64,000 bases of DNA from assembly GCA_037178625.1 (NCBI GenBank), contig CM074135.1, positions 2,482,001 through 2,546,000 on the forward strand, given 5' to 3'. The notes under the pieces are model-generated. The model searched no databases and was not told the DNA's origin. It saw only the letters and a program-made list of their open reading frames with translations. Below, in pieces: positions 32,762 through 46,431 of the stretch; the first letter of the stretch is position 1; the number at the start of each line of letters is the position of its first letter. This stretch comes from Skeletonema tropicum. Taxonomy: Eukaryota > Bacillariophyta > Thalassiosirophyceae > Thalassiosirales > Thalassiosiraceae. Position numbers and translations under genes: made by a program.

Positions 32762-34700
32762 CTATGACTTATTGGCTCTTTTGTCAGCTCGAATCTCTCG
32801 CTGCTTCACGTAGAGTTGCTTCATCATTTCAGATTTTGGTTTGATGTAATTCGGAGGCTTGTCTCCTGCAGCAGCTTCTCCAGCTTCGACCATGTCCAGC
32901 AATGCTTCATTCCTGAGCAATTTTGTTTTCTCTCCTATCTTTGCTTCAGTAACTGGTAGACTCAATTTGTATTCGATCTTACGTTCAACAATCTCTGTGT
33001 TGACATGTGGCTCGTGTCCGGCTTTTTTGTCAAAATCGAAAATAGAATGCCACGGAGTAAGTTGTACACTGCTGGGTGCTTCCGACTTGGTAATACTCCT
33101 CTTCTTTTTCGTTGCATCTTTGACCTTATTGACTAACTTTTTCTTGTCTTTGGTACTTTGCCTAGACTCATCACTTTGAAGAAATGTGTAGAGCTCGTTT
33201 CTCTGTTCTCTACCGAGTTCCACAAAAGCCTTCTCGAGAGTCTTTATAAATGAGTCCGTGTAAGGGGAATACATATTGATCACTTTGCTCGGTGTTGTCT
33301 CCATCCAGGAGAATGTCGTATCCATCCTGAATACCAGGCAATTGTTATGACCATGCATCTGACAATTCACAATGGTAGCTGAAGGACCTAATACTTTCTC
33401 TTCGATCAACAGAGGAAAGATGTGCTGCACCGCCGCACCACCACCAGCATCACCGGTGGCACCCATTGGAATGATTTTAACTAAGTCAAGATTCAGGCCA
33501 GCTTTCTCCAACTTCGTCATCGATTGTTTGATAGCTTCAGCGGCACTCTGGGCAGTGTGCCCGCTCATATCCATGTCAAGACACAATTGTTTGATGACAC
33601 GATTTCCATCTTTATCAAATCCTCCCCATCTGATTAGCTTCACAAAGTGTTCGATCCCATTCCTCTTGCCGTGATCCACAATCAGAAAAAGGTACTTGAC
33701 ATCATCATCCTTCATCTCCTGTACAGCATGAATCAGACAGTCAACCGCGAGATTTTTCTCTTGACGGGCTATTGTCTTTCGACTTGGAACCACTTTGCCC
33801 AGCTGCCCCTCGTCAATCTCATAGCCGATATCGTAACACAATGCCTTCTGCACACCAGCTATTATCATTTCCATTCCTTCGTCCGATCCTCCCATGTTTT
33901 GAAGGCCAAACATTGTCAAGATGCGAAGTGCCTGCTGTGAGAATGCGCATTGTGTGGATTTGAAGAAAGCGTCAAGCTGATCCACAATCTTTGCCTTCTT
34001 CTGCAACTTTGTTAATACATTAGTGCCAACTACCGATGCAGCTGTTGGTGTCCAACAGGATGTTGCACCGAATTTCCAACGCTTAAAATTTGTCTTCTTG
34101 CGATTCACTTCGTCATTGCTTGTCTGCTGGTCATCATCCAGTGGCAACAGCCTTCTTCTAGATCAGTTAGAGTCAACACGCTCAAGTCTTTCGTAAATTT
34201 ACCCGCCCTTCCATTCAAAATGTAACTCAATGTGATCTTTTCTATTGGTTGCTGCATTTGACAAACACTCTCGTTTGCCTGTGGATGATTCGTTGTTGTC
34301 AGCGCCGTCACCGTCGCATCTACTCCATGACTCTCGTCTTCTTTCAGTTTGCGAAGTTGACCTAGCAACGCTCTCAATTCATTCTTCTTTTCTTCGATCT
34401 GTGCTTTCAGCTCTGCATGCTGCTTTTTTCGGCGCTTCCCTCTCTTCCGCCGAGACGATGTTGATGTACCCGATTCAGCTGTCTTCGCGGTGTCAGCCGT
34501 GGGAGGTCGGTTGCGTTTGGCTTTCTCCTTTTCCTTCTTCTCTATTTGGACTTTGACAGATTTCTCCTTTTGCTTCTTGTCTTCCAGATTACTCCGCTCT
34601 CTCAAGAACGTCTCAAGGTCAACCCCCACTTCATTAAAATCCTTATCTCCTGTTAGTGTAAAATTTCTCCTTCCCGATCCACTGTTGAGCGGGTGGTTCT
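32762..34700 (-). pseudogene. hAT-like transposase, N-terminal and core half, frameshifted
   Basis: A basic coiled-coil N-terminal part (about 34700-34145, rich in K and E) joins, after a frame break at about 34145, to a 461-residue core. Core features fit an RNase H-like hAT transposase. A first aspartate lies in YLFLIVDHGKRNG and a second in IIPMGATGDAGGG. The C-x-x-H that follows the second aspartate in this superfamily is seen as NCQMHGHNN. No C-terminal dimerisation domain follows; the product ends in a basic tail. A splice acceptor-like TTTTGCTGTTTTCAG near 34712 suggests an upstream exon or leader. The family assignment rests on motif order only. Confidence 0.5.
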
Positions 34701-34707
34701 TAAAGAT

Positions 34708-34985
34708 TAGCTGAAAACAGCAAAACTATTCATTTTAAAAATTCAGGATATTTCAGTTTCAGCTAATCTTTTCACCTTAGGTACACTCCCCTCAATGGTC
34801 TCCTAAACGATTCTATGGTCCGAACCGAGTATGCAGACCTCTCCTACAACACCATCGCTAACTCCCTCTGTCTTGGTTTCACTCGAATCGGGCAAGAACT
34901 CGTCCAGAACGAGCAGATAGAAAATTCAGCACATCTTTAGGTACAGACTCGTATCTTAAGGTACAGACTAGTTTTAGACTGGTAC
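34708..34985 (-). repeat. 5' flank of the transposase element
   Basis: This sequence lies upstream of the transposase on its coding strand and is repeated in inverted orientation at 19745-20013. It probably marks the 5' terminal region of the mobile element. I could not find a matching 3' terminus near 32.4 kb. Confidence 0.75.
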
Positions 34986-35791
34986 GCCAGTTAAAACAGA
35001 TGCAATGTTGATAGCAAGCTTAGGAAAGATGTAGATGGTAGAATATACGAATAAAGACCATATTATTTAAAATTAACACTGGAACAAGAACAAGATCTAC
35101 TCAAAAGTATTAACATCATTAAAAAGTAGAGTGTCATCGTCTCGTCATAAGTATTGGATCTTTCCCCCTTCGCAACGATATTATAAAGGTGTACTGAAAG
35201 GTACTGACCCAACATTCTGCACTTCCTTGGGGGGTTGGAGTAGACTCCAACTTAGACTTTGCTCTAATATTTCTATTCCCATTCTCTCAGGGAGCATGTA
35301 CAATAATATGTCACTGCCGCCCCGAGCCGAAGACCAAGCCTAAGTAGTTTCTTCTCAGGAGTAAGATCGTCTGCTTTACTCTGAGAATGATTCATTCGGC
35401 TTGGACAAGACAATCATCAGTATCTTCGGGCGTTCTTGCTAAGTACTTACAAGACAAGCAAACATCACTTCTTCTATCTTCGGAATTGACTTTTCTAATA
35501 ATAGCGAAATTCTGAAAGCATAACCGCATGAACTGATGGATTTTCTCAGCTGTTGTGGACCTCGAGTCGTCCCTTCATTTTTTCATTTCAAACGTTGATG
35601 GCATCAATGCCTCATCAATGCCATTGTCCATCGTCTTGAGAGTAAATCTGTAGGAGTTTAATCAAGCGGACAGAGGTCGATCTAATCTCGGAATCAGTGG
35701 AAAATAGCAACGACGAATTAACACTCACTCATAGGTCAAGCGCTGCGCTGCTCTCTAGAGAAATTCGAAATCAAATCATTTTCAAATAATA
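34986..35791. other. Intergenic, no gene seen
   Basis: This is the promoter side of the thioredoxin reductase gene. A frame at 35131-35343 has no coding character. Confidence 0.45.
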
Positions 35792-37743
<1,952 letters not shown>

Positions 37744-37854
37744 GCCCTTTGGGGATGTGTTCCTCAAAGGGCTTCGTTGGAGTTGTCGTGATATGACACT
37801 CCACAAAGTGGAAGTTGACGAAAATTGTCTAATTTTGCTCATGGTGAGATTAAA

Positions 37855-37925
37855 GACTAGTGTTCGAGAATGACGGCAGTCAAATGAATCAATTTCATTC
37901 ACTGCCTGATATTCGAGCATACCTT
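37855..37925 (+). promoter_or_regulatory. SECIS-like element in the thioredoxin reductase 3' UTR
   Basis: About 115 bp after the stop, TGTTCGA (37861-37867) pairs with TCGAGCA (37913-37919). An internal loop leads to the quartet ATGA (37870-37873) opposite TGAT (37907-37910). Then GGCAGT (37875-37880) pairs with ACTGCC (37901-37906). Unpaired AA follows at 37882-37883, and a mini-stem AATGAA/TTCATT closes the top. This is the order of a form 2 SECIS, which recodes UGA as selenocysteine. The helix between the quartet and the AA is on the short side. Confidence 0.75.
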
Positions 37926-38878
37926 GTGTCTTTTCTCAACATCATAAGCAAATCTGTAATTGACACGCTTTTCTTGAGGTGGCAATCGAGAATGACAGAA
38001 TCTTGGTAGATGTCTACATACACTGATTTTTGATATTCGACTGTGATAACCTCTTGAAGAGCGAATTGATTGCTTACATTATTTTATCGTAACTAATCAT
38101 TACTTATGAATTATAGGTAGACTTCTAGTGAGTGTCACTACTAATTGCGTAATCATTAGCTCTGCTTATTTACGGTTCGACGCCGCCAGAGATAAGTAAA
38201 AAAGTACAAACGAAGCCTGACGTAACTGCATAGCAAATGTATGTAAACAAAGAAATCCATTCTCGTGGAATAAACTTGTAGCTATCAGAATCGGCCCTGC
38301 AGCGAAAAAAGATAGTGGTGAAGGCAGGTCCAAATAAGAGCTGACCCAAGAACGCCTTAATCAGAGTTGGAAATAAAATTAACGGAAATCTTAAAGTACG
38401 TCATGGTTGGCCCTCCAGGGGCGAAATTATCTATCCATCGATGCCAAAAGCTTGAACATGACATTGTAGAGTACCACCAGTTGGCTGCGGGGCCGAAGAT
38501 GAGACTAACAACAAGGGTAAACTAACAAGGAGTGTAGTCAGGATTACGAGATTGGACAAGGTGCCTCCTTTTCGCCACCACTTTTGTTTCTCTCAAGCCG
38601 TCAGCCTGTCTTTGACTTGCGACGTATACCTCTAAACGACATGCAATGACAATAAGTCATTCTCTCAATCTACTTGGTATATTCGATATACCATACCCGA
38701 AATTAAATCGTGTGGTGTGACAATAGTATACCAATGGAAGATTAGTAAACAGACTTAAGAGTTTATTGTCCGCTACATATCTAACCTAACAAAACCATCA
38801 AGTTTGAAACACAATAATGTATACAGAAACGCCTCAAAAAGGATTCCCCACTCTACCTCAATCACAGAAGAAAGAGAT
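37926..38878. other. Intergenic with one dispersed repeat copy
   Basis: No gene was seen. A diverged copy of the intron-associated repeat lies at about 38391-38440 (TTAAAGTACGTCATGGTTGG, then CCCTCCAGGGGCGAAATTAT). Confidence 0.5.
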
Positions 38879-41365
38879 TTATTGGAAAGAAGACTTCCTC
38901 ATTTTCATCATCGTCTCGACTGCACTTGTCTCCTCAGAAGCCACTCTTGTCTTCTTGGTCAATTCTTTAGAAGCTTGTTGCTCGAAAGAACGTTTCTTCA
39001 ATGGCTTGTTCTTTGGAACATCCAATTGGGTTTCGGTGGATGCAGGCTGAGTACTACTCGTACCAGCATCACCTGAAGATTCAGAAACACCATGTACACG
39101 GTTGAATCGTAAATCTGAAGGTACCTTTTCTCCTTCTTGAATGGGTCGGAAACACAACAAGATTTCCTTCTCCAACTGCTCTGATTCCTCCGGTTCCACG
39201 GACCCTTCCTTGGACACACTACCCCTATCCGCATCATCAGGAAGAGCAATGCTGGTACGAATCGACGACTGTCAACTCGCACCAAATTGAACTCAAGTCA
39301 CTTCGGATCAAGCAAACATTGCGTGATGGAGCAATAGGGCGTGCCCGCTTTCGTTTCTCGTTCTTCGAATCGGCACTTCCACCGCTGGAGGATGAGCTGT
39401 TCGAATCCTCGGGTGACTCGCCCGACTCCCTGTACCCGGAATCTTCAGAAGAATTTCCTTCCTTCGCTTGGGCCTTTTCACTCGATGTCTTGCTAAGAGT
39501 GGAGTCCTAAGGTAGATGAAGACTGTTCCTCTTGCTTCTCAGAAATAAGCTTTGAATTAGTGACATTTTTCAGTGACGATGGTTCATGCATCAATGAGGA
39601 CAGCTTGGCATCGGCATTATTCGCAGTGACAGAGGCACCCATGACATCATCCTTATGAGCAAAACGGACCTGCTCCGTCTTTGCCTTGTACTTGTTGATC
39701 TTACAGGCCTCAACATTCTTGGCCAAGGCATTCCTCATTTCTTTTTCGGATGAGTTTGGAGTAGTGTCATCACCTTCATTGCTGTTGAACGATGAATCCT
39801 TGTGAGCAAGAGAGGCAAGACGACGATTTTCATCCGAGTCTGAAACGTCCTCGGCAGCATCAACATCTGTTGAGTTAAGTTTGACTTCCAACAATGGAAT
39901 GCTGATTCAGACAGTGTTCTCAGAAATGATGTTACTGTCGCCACTGCTTCCACCACTACCTTCTCCACTCTTATTACTCTTCATCTTCTTCTTGGCAATG
40001 GCAGCATTGCTGTCGGACGTTTCCGACAATTCTTGTTCGGCAACGAGCATATCACGGATCAGCTTCTTGATCACACCACGAGACTTGGGGATCAGTATCT
40101 CCTCAATATTGGCACCTACCAACTCGCTGACCTTGTGTTTGAATACACGTTCCACCTGCGCATTACAGAATGTGATGACTCCTGTGGGTGACACCACAAT
40201 GATCGGATCGGGAAGATACGATAGGAATCAACTCAAGTCTTCCGTAGCTGCGCGTTCTCAGTTCATGAGTTGATCAATCTTGGCCTTCTTGCGAGCACGA
40301 GAATGTGCATGCCGACTTGCGATTGGCGATACGCTTCGCCTGTCGCTTCTCTTCCTTGCGGCGTGCATCTGCAAGAAGGATTGCAACTGCCTGAGGGAGT
40401 TGGTACCCACCATCTTGGAGTTCTTTGGCGTGAGATTCTGCAGGATGAACATGTGCACAGAAATCAGGTTGAGCAATGATTGACTTTTTCATGAAAAAGA
40501 GAGAGAAAAGGCCTAGAGAAAACATCATGAAACTTACCAAGCTGTTCCAAAGTCCACTTTTGCATCTGCGTAATCGAATGAATTACCGGTGGAGCACGAT
40601 GTTGCTGAAAAGCATTAGCTGCTCCTGCCAATCCGAATGGTACAGGTAAGGCAGGGACAGGATGAGCCGGTGCTGCAACGACCGGTTTAGCAGCATCTGC
40701 GCTAGTTGCAACTGGTGCAGCAGCGGCAGGGCACCGGAGCAGTGGCTGACTGTTGTAGAGCACCTGACATTAGAGCTGCAGCAAGAGTTGGATTCAAAGA
40801 TCCTAATAGATGAGCCGATGACTAGAAGACTTTGCTGCTGCTTGCTGCTGCTGTTGTTGTTGAGGTGCTGCTACAGGAGGGGACGATGCTGGAACAGCAC
40901 TGTACGTGGACTGCTGAGGAATATTTGGATATTGCTGTGGTGGAGGCGCTACTGGAGAAGTGGAAGAAGGAGCAGCAGCTGCCTGCTGCCGCTGCTGATT
41001 TTGCTGCTGAGCCACATTCATCGCTTGAGCTAGTAGCTGCGCAATGTTCGGGTCGAGATGAGGCTGAGCAGGAGGCTGTGGTTGTGGTTGCGGGGCCGGC
41101 GCAGCAGTGGAATTTTGCTGCTGCTGCTGCTGTTGTTGCTGCTGTTGCTGCTGCTGCTGCTGATATTGCTGCTGAGCGGCTAAGCACGAGTTGTTGCAAA
41201 TACGCCGGTGCCTGTGCTTGAGGAGCAGGGGCCGGCGCCTGTGGAGCCGGAGCTGGAGCTTGTTTGTTGCTGCTGCTGTTGTTGCTGCTGCTGAGCCGAG
41301 ACAAAATTCTTCAGGAAGGCAGCTGCCGCGTCGAGGTTATCTTGGGTTGAAGGCGGTGGTGACAT
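38879..41365 (-). pseudogene. bZIP-PAS transcription factor, minus-strand paralogue, many one-base frame breaks
   Basis: The start ATG is 41365. The N-terminus (SPPPSTQDNLDAAAAFLKNF) leads into long polyglutamine and proline runs. An intron (40537-40438, GTAAGT to TGCAG) lies at the same site as in the plus-strand paralogue. The bZIP basic region is KRIANRKSACT followed by SRARKKAKIDQLMN, and the PAS domain is LSYLPDPIIVVSPTGVITF. The conserved C-terminus is ILLCFRPIQEGEKV and AVETMMKMRKSSF. Against the paralogue there are one-base insertions at about 40303, 40260, 40238 and 40225, more downstream (39906, 39510, 39270), several in the polyglutamine region, and one deletion near 39898. Most other differences in the bZIP-PAS part are synonymous, so the protein was under selection until very recently or still is. 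The PAS lacks the LOV cysteine, so it is not an aureochrome. Confidence 0.7.
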
Positions 41366-42649
41366 TTTTATTGTATTTGTGCACACAAGTTGAAGTTGTG
41401 ATAAGTGACTCTAGATGAATTCAGAGTAAGAGCTGTGCATCGATGGAGAGCAATGCATTCGAAAGAAAAGGTGAGTGATATGCATTTATAGTAGGATGCA
41501 AGGAAAGCAAACGATGGAACAATGAAAACAGTGCAGAGTGTCATGGAGTTCGGGAGAATCCGACTGACTTCAACATCACAGCATGAATTTCCTTGCGGCG
41601 GCCACCAATCGAAAGAGGACAACCCAAAATAGTATGTATGGCATTGTTGCTCGACTCACCTTTTGTTCAGTCAGTATTTCCCAGTTTGTCAGTAATATGA
41701 GGCTGCTAATTCGCTATTGCATTGCAGTCATGTTGTTGTTGATTGTGAGGCAGCAGGGAAAGAACGACGATCCGGGGTGACGAACTTTCATCAAGGTTGG
41801 CAAAGTTGCACCAAATTGCTGCACGTGTGCTCAATCGAACCATCGTTGAAGGAACTAAACATCTGCTCATTGAAGTTTTGCCGCCAACGTGGTGGGGGTG
41901 ATGAGGAATAAAAGGAAGGCCAAGAATAGAAGAAACAGATGAAGCAGATGACAGAAGAACTAGAATGCAACAGCTGGCTTTGTGTACGAATTCCAACATA
42001 TGTAGGAATCCGACTTGGACTAGGGCGAAACAAGACAAAACGCGACTTCGGATGAATAAAAGCCAGCTCAGCATTACTTCTCTAAATTAGACGGTTCTAC
42101 GGTAGGGTCTACGGGGAGGAATACTACATAGGCCATCTGCTGCTTGACGTTCCCTGCCATCTGGCCAATCGCTGTTCAGCAGCTTTACTGACGATGCAAA
42201 GTTGTGCTGTCTACAATACAGATGGCCAGCTGCCTGCCGGCGTCAAAACTAATCACTAACAACCCTAAAATAAGATGATGGTAGTAATGTCATCAACACG
42301 AAGCTCTGGTTGTGATCGCAGCAAAATATAGCAACTCTTTCATATTGTCTGAAAAAACTACTTATTCGGGTAGCTCATCTTAAAATTGCAAAACGGTGAG
42401 TGATCGTGAAGTGCGGCGATCCCCGGAACGGCGAACATCAGTAAGGCCCTACAGGCATCACTTGATATGAATTATGATGCTAGAGATATAATTCAAGCTC
42501 GTCTCTTCTGAAGGACCCAGCTATCTCTACATCTTAATGGCTTCGATTCTTTCAAGCTCTTATTCATGCTGCTCTCTCACGATATGCCATTGTATTGCTC
42601 TTCTCTAACTCTGGTCAACAACTTCAGAATAAATAATACAGTACACATC
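41366..42649. other. Divergent promoter region between the two bZIP-PAS genes
   Basis: About 1.3 kb separates the two start codons. It contains no convincing gene; short frames here overlap on opposite strands. It should contain the regulatory sites of both genes. Confidence 0.5.
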
Positions 42650-45340
42650 ATGTCACCACCAAACCAACAGAGTCTCGACGCGGCAGCGTTCCTAAAAAAC
42701 TATGTCATGGCCCAGCAGCAACATCAACCACAGCCAGCAACAGCTCAAGGATCTGCCGCATCAGTTCCTCCTCCTCCACTGCCGCCGGTCACAGCTCAGC
42801 CACGGCAAGCACAAGCACAAGCGCCTAATCCCGCCCTATCTTTGCAACAACTGATTGCGGCCGCTCAACAGCGTCCGGGATCTACTCCACTGCCACAGAT
42901 TGACCCTAACACGGCTGCTCGGCTTGTAGTAGATGCAATCAATGTGGCCAAGCAACAGCAGGTTCCCTCTACCTCCTCCTGTAGCTGCTGCTGCTCCTCC
43001 TGCCGCTCCTCCACCTCAACCTTTTCAACAGACTGTTCCTACTTTTGGTTCTGTTGATTCGACATCACCTCCCACTACCTGCACCTCCGCAGCAGCAGCA
43101 TCACCAACAAAATCTACTAGCATCAGCACAACTTCTGGGCTCATTGAATCCAACTATTGCCGCTGCACTTATGTCAAGTGCCCTGCAGCAATCGGCGGGC
43201 GGAACCTTTTCTCCTTCGCAAGGAACTTTGAATTCACAGCAAGCAGCTCCTGAAAAATCCAAATCTAGCACCTCTACACTCGGCAGTGCTCCTATTGCTT
43301 CAGGAGGAGCATCTGCTACTTTTCCTCCTCCTCCAACGATGAGCGCTGCATGCGTCATTGTCTGGACAAGCACCACCACCGTTGTCTATTCATGTCAGCT
43401 CCCACAGGTGGTGCTCCTGTCGCATCGTTGCATCATCATTACCCTCAACAACAACAACGTCCTCCACCTACAAATCATCCTATTACTAAGATGCAACGGT
43501 GGTCATTGGAACAGCTTGGTAAGTTTTCTTTCGCTGCTCTCACTGATTGAGAAGCTTGTACTTGAATTCATAGTATGTCACCTCACCTACTCTTTCTTTC
43601 AGAATCCCATGCCAAAGAACTCCGAGATGGTGGATATCAGCTACCTCAGGCAGTTGCAATCCTTCTTGCAGATGCACGCCGCAAAGAAGAGAAGCGACAG
43701 GCGAAGCGCATTGCCAACCGAAAGTCGGCATGCACATCTCGTGCACGCAAAAAGGCTCAGATAGATCAGCTCATGAACGAAAATGCTCAACTACGCCGAC
43801 TGGAGGTGATTCTATCATATCTTCCCGATCCTGTCATTGTCATTTCACCGCAAGGTGTGATCACCTTTTGCAGTATGCAACTGGAACGTGTGTTCAAACA
43901 CAAGGTCGGCGATTTGATAGGTGCCAACATTGAAGACCTAATGATTCCCAAGTCTCGTACTGTGATCAAGAAGCTGATCCGTGATATGCTCGTTGCCGAA
44001 CAAGAATTGTCAGACCCGTCCGTAAATGGCAAGAAAAGTGCTGGCGGTGACATCAGTGGAGGAAGTGATGGACATCCCTACGGAAATTCGGAAAACGCAT
44101 CTGAATCAGCCTTTCCATTGTTAGAAGTCAAAGTGAACTCTACTCAAGTTGATGCAGGAGAAGATGTTTCAGACTCGGATGAAAATCGTCGTCATAGTCC
44201 AAATGGAAAGAAATCTTCGCAAGTTGCTGCGACTGAAATCTCTTCTCTCACTCACAAGGATTCATCTTTTAACAGCAATGAGGGAGATGATGCAACCCCT
44301 CCTTTGAAAAAAGCAAAGGTTGATACAAATGGAAAGAAAGTGAACTCTTCTGAAAGTGATGAGTCAAGTGATCAGAGGAATGCGAACGCAAACTTGCCCA
44401 AGAATGTTGAGGCTTGCAAGCTGAACAAGGACAAAAACGTTGAGGTTCGTTTCTCGCACAAGGATGATGTCATGGGCGCCTATGTCACAGCTAATAATGC
44501 AGATGCCAAGCTCTCTTCACTGATGCACGAGCCATCGCTGAAAAGTAAGCATGCCATGAGATCTGCTGATAAACAGGAGGAGCAGTGCTCATCTACAATG
44601 GACTCATCGCTCACCAAGACATTCTAGTGAAAAGGCCCAAGCCAAGAAGGGAAATTCATCTGAAGATTCTGGCTACAGGGAAGGCGGAGAGTCCCCCGAG
44701 GACTCGAACAGTTCTTCGTCTTGTGCTAAGTATTGAGATTGCTTCGTTAACCAGGAAGAGAGCACGTCCCATGGCCCCTTCTCGGAACGTTTGCTTGATT
44801 CGAAGTGATCTCAGTACAATTTGGTGCGAGATGACATCATCCGTTCGCACCAGTATGCCTCCTGATGACGCGGATAGGGGGAGTGTGTCAAAAGAAGGGA
44901 GTGTGCAGGAACAGGAAGAATTGCAAAGAGAGATTTTGTTGTGCTTCCGACCCATTCAGGAAGGAGAAAAGGTTTCGTCAGACCTGCGTTTCAGGCGTGT
45001 AGCTAGCCAGGAGAAACAGTCAGACGGAAGTGGCGATGGAAGTGGGAGCGGATCCGATCCCAAAATCCCTGGTGTTTCCGAGTCCTCTGGGGGTGGCAGT
45101 GGCGGTGGCAGCGGCAGTAATAACGACGGTGCCAACACTTCTAATGGTGCGGATCCCTCTTCTGCTGGGACCCAAACGGATGTCGATGGCTCCATGCAGT
45201 TGAAGAAAAACAAGCCACTGAAGAAGCGTGCATTCGATATTCAGGAGTCTGCTGAAGTGGGGAACAAGAAGAGCCGTCCTGCAGAAACAAGCGCGGTTGA
45301 GACAATGATGGAATTGGCGAAGAAACCGTCGTTTTCGTGA
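42650..45340 (+). CDS. bZIP-PAS transcription factor, plus-strand paralogue, frame breaks outside the DNA-binding core
   Basis: ATG 42650 begins SPPNQQSLDAAAFLKNYVMA, like its divergent neighbour. A glutamine/proline-rich activation-like region follows. An 84-bp intron (43519-43602) precedes an uninterrupted exon of about 1 kb with HAKELRDGGYQLPQAVAILL, the bZIP region (RIANRKSACTSRARKKAQI) and a PAS domain (LSYLPDPVIVISPQGVITF ... IGANIEDLMIPKSR). The C-terminus is ILLCFRPIQEGEKVSSDLRF and AVETMMELAKKPSFS. Frame jumps of +1 occur near 42963, 43070, 43350, 43402 and 44624, with at least one more between 44690 and 44760. It should bind DNA as a dimer; PAS may sense a ligand or mediate dimerisation. 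The LOV flavin cysteine motif is absent. Confidence 0.75.
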
Positions 45341-46431
45341 GCTCTATCAATTCTTGTTCTAGAAGTATACTCGTAAGCAATAATAATGATGATATTTTCT
45401 CTTTGATGAGTGTCGAAGATGTCGGGGATGTTTTCTGTCCTTGAACACGACGCTGCATGCCCCTCTGGCCACGTTTGATTACTTTTTTTTTGAGGTCTTC
45501 GAGGTAGACGACGACGGCCGCAATAATTCGCGGAAGAGACTAGGCTGGAGCCCCGTCTGATATTTTTGTCATTGTTTTGTACTCGGTGCAATCGTCACTA
45601 TCATCTTATTTTGTACTTATCGTACATAGATAGTAGGTATGTGCAAGTAGAAGACAGTAGACTCTCTGTACAATCTAGGCGATGCGGTACTTGAACCTTA
45701 ACATCTTTGACACCTTGTGACGCTTGAACCAACACCTGAAACTTTAATTACTCCTTCAACATCCGAGATGGCCGATGTGGTACTTGAACCTTGACACAGT
45801 GACACCTTAAACGTCAATATCCGGACAGATATATCAAGATACCTGTGCCTTCCTGAGGTTGCTGCTCACTAGATGGCAGACAGATGGCGGCGATCTCACA
45901 GTCATCAACCTCCCATCAACGTCGCTATCCCTCTTCATCGCTCGCTATCCCTCTTCCGCGCTCGCTATCCCTCTCACGATGATATCTCATATCTCTCTCA
46001 TATCTCACCGTCCGGTCTCCGGCTCTTCTCTACTTACCACTAGTAACTATTAACTCTCTTCAACACAACTAAAGGAGAAAAGTGGAACAACTAGCGAATA
46101 TTATGTGGAATATGCAATGGCCTACAGTTGTATTGACCTTAACAGGGCTTTCAATTATTATTTAGGGGCGAATTCTTCCGGTCATCTTCATCTTCATCCG
46201 AAAGACGACATTACTTCAATAGAAAGAGCGCTCTACCATATGCCCCGCGTGACCACTTCAACATTGCTTACATATCTTGCTTTCTGATAAGAAGGATGCT
46301 TGTTTGAGAAATGTATGCTTCATCATAGCAAGTGTCTTGTCTATGATCTTTGACTAAGATGGCATGTATTTACAGTTAAAGCAATATTCTAATGAAGCAA
46401 GTGATACTATGTAAGTTCATTTCTCTCCAAC
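45341..46431. other. Intergenic with short repeats
   Basis: No gene was seen. Related sentences such as CGGTACTTGAACCTTAACAT (45682) and GGTACTTGAACCTTGACACA (45779) indicate local duplication. Confidence 0.5.
45922..45977 (+). repeat. 20-bp tandem repeat, three copies
   Basis: TCGCTATCCCTCTT starts at 45922 and 45942, and with one change at 45962, giving a 20-bp period. Confidence 0.85.

Noticed and set aside
33372..33940. Plus-strand open frames of about 100 residues across the transposase
   Set aside because: They are antisense shadows of the conserved transposase core.
40822..41304. Long minus-strand serine/alanine/cysteine-rich frame
   Set aside because: It is the out-of-frame reading of the CAG-rich polyglutamine region of the bZIP-PAS gene; the glutamine frame matches the paralogue.
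43604..44620. Aureochrome (bZIP plus LOV blue-light receptor)
   Set aside because: The PAS domain lacks the conserved cysteine motif that binds flavin in LOV domains.
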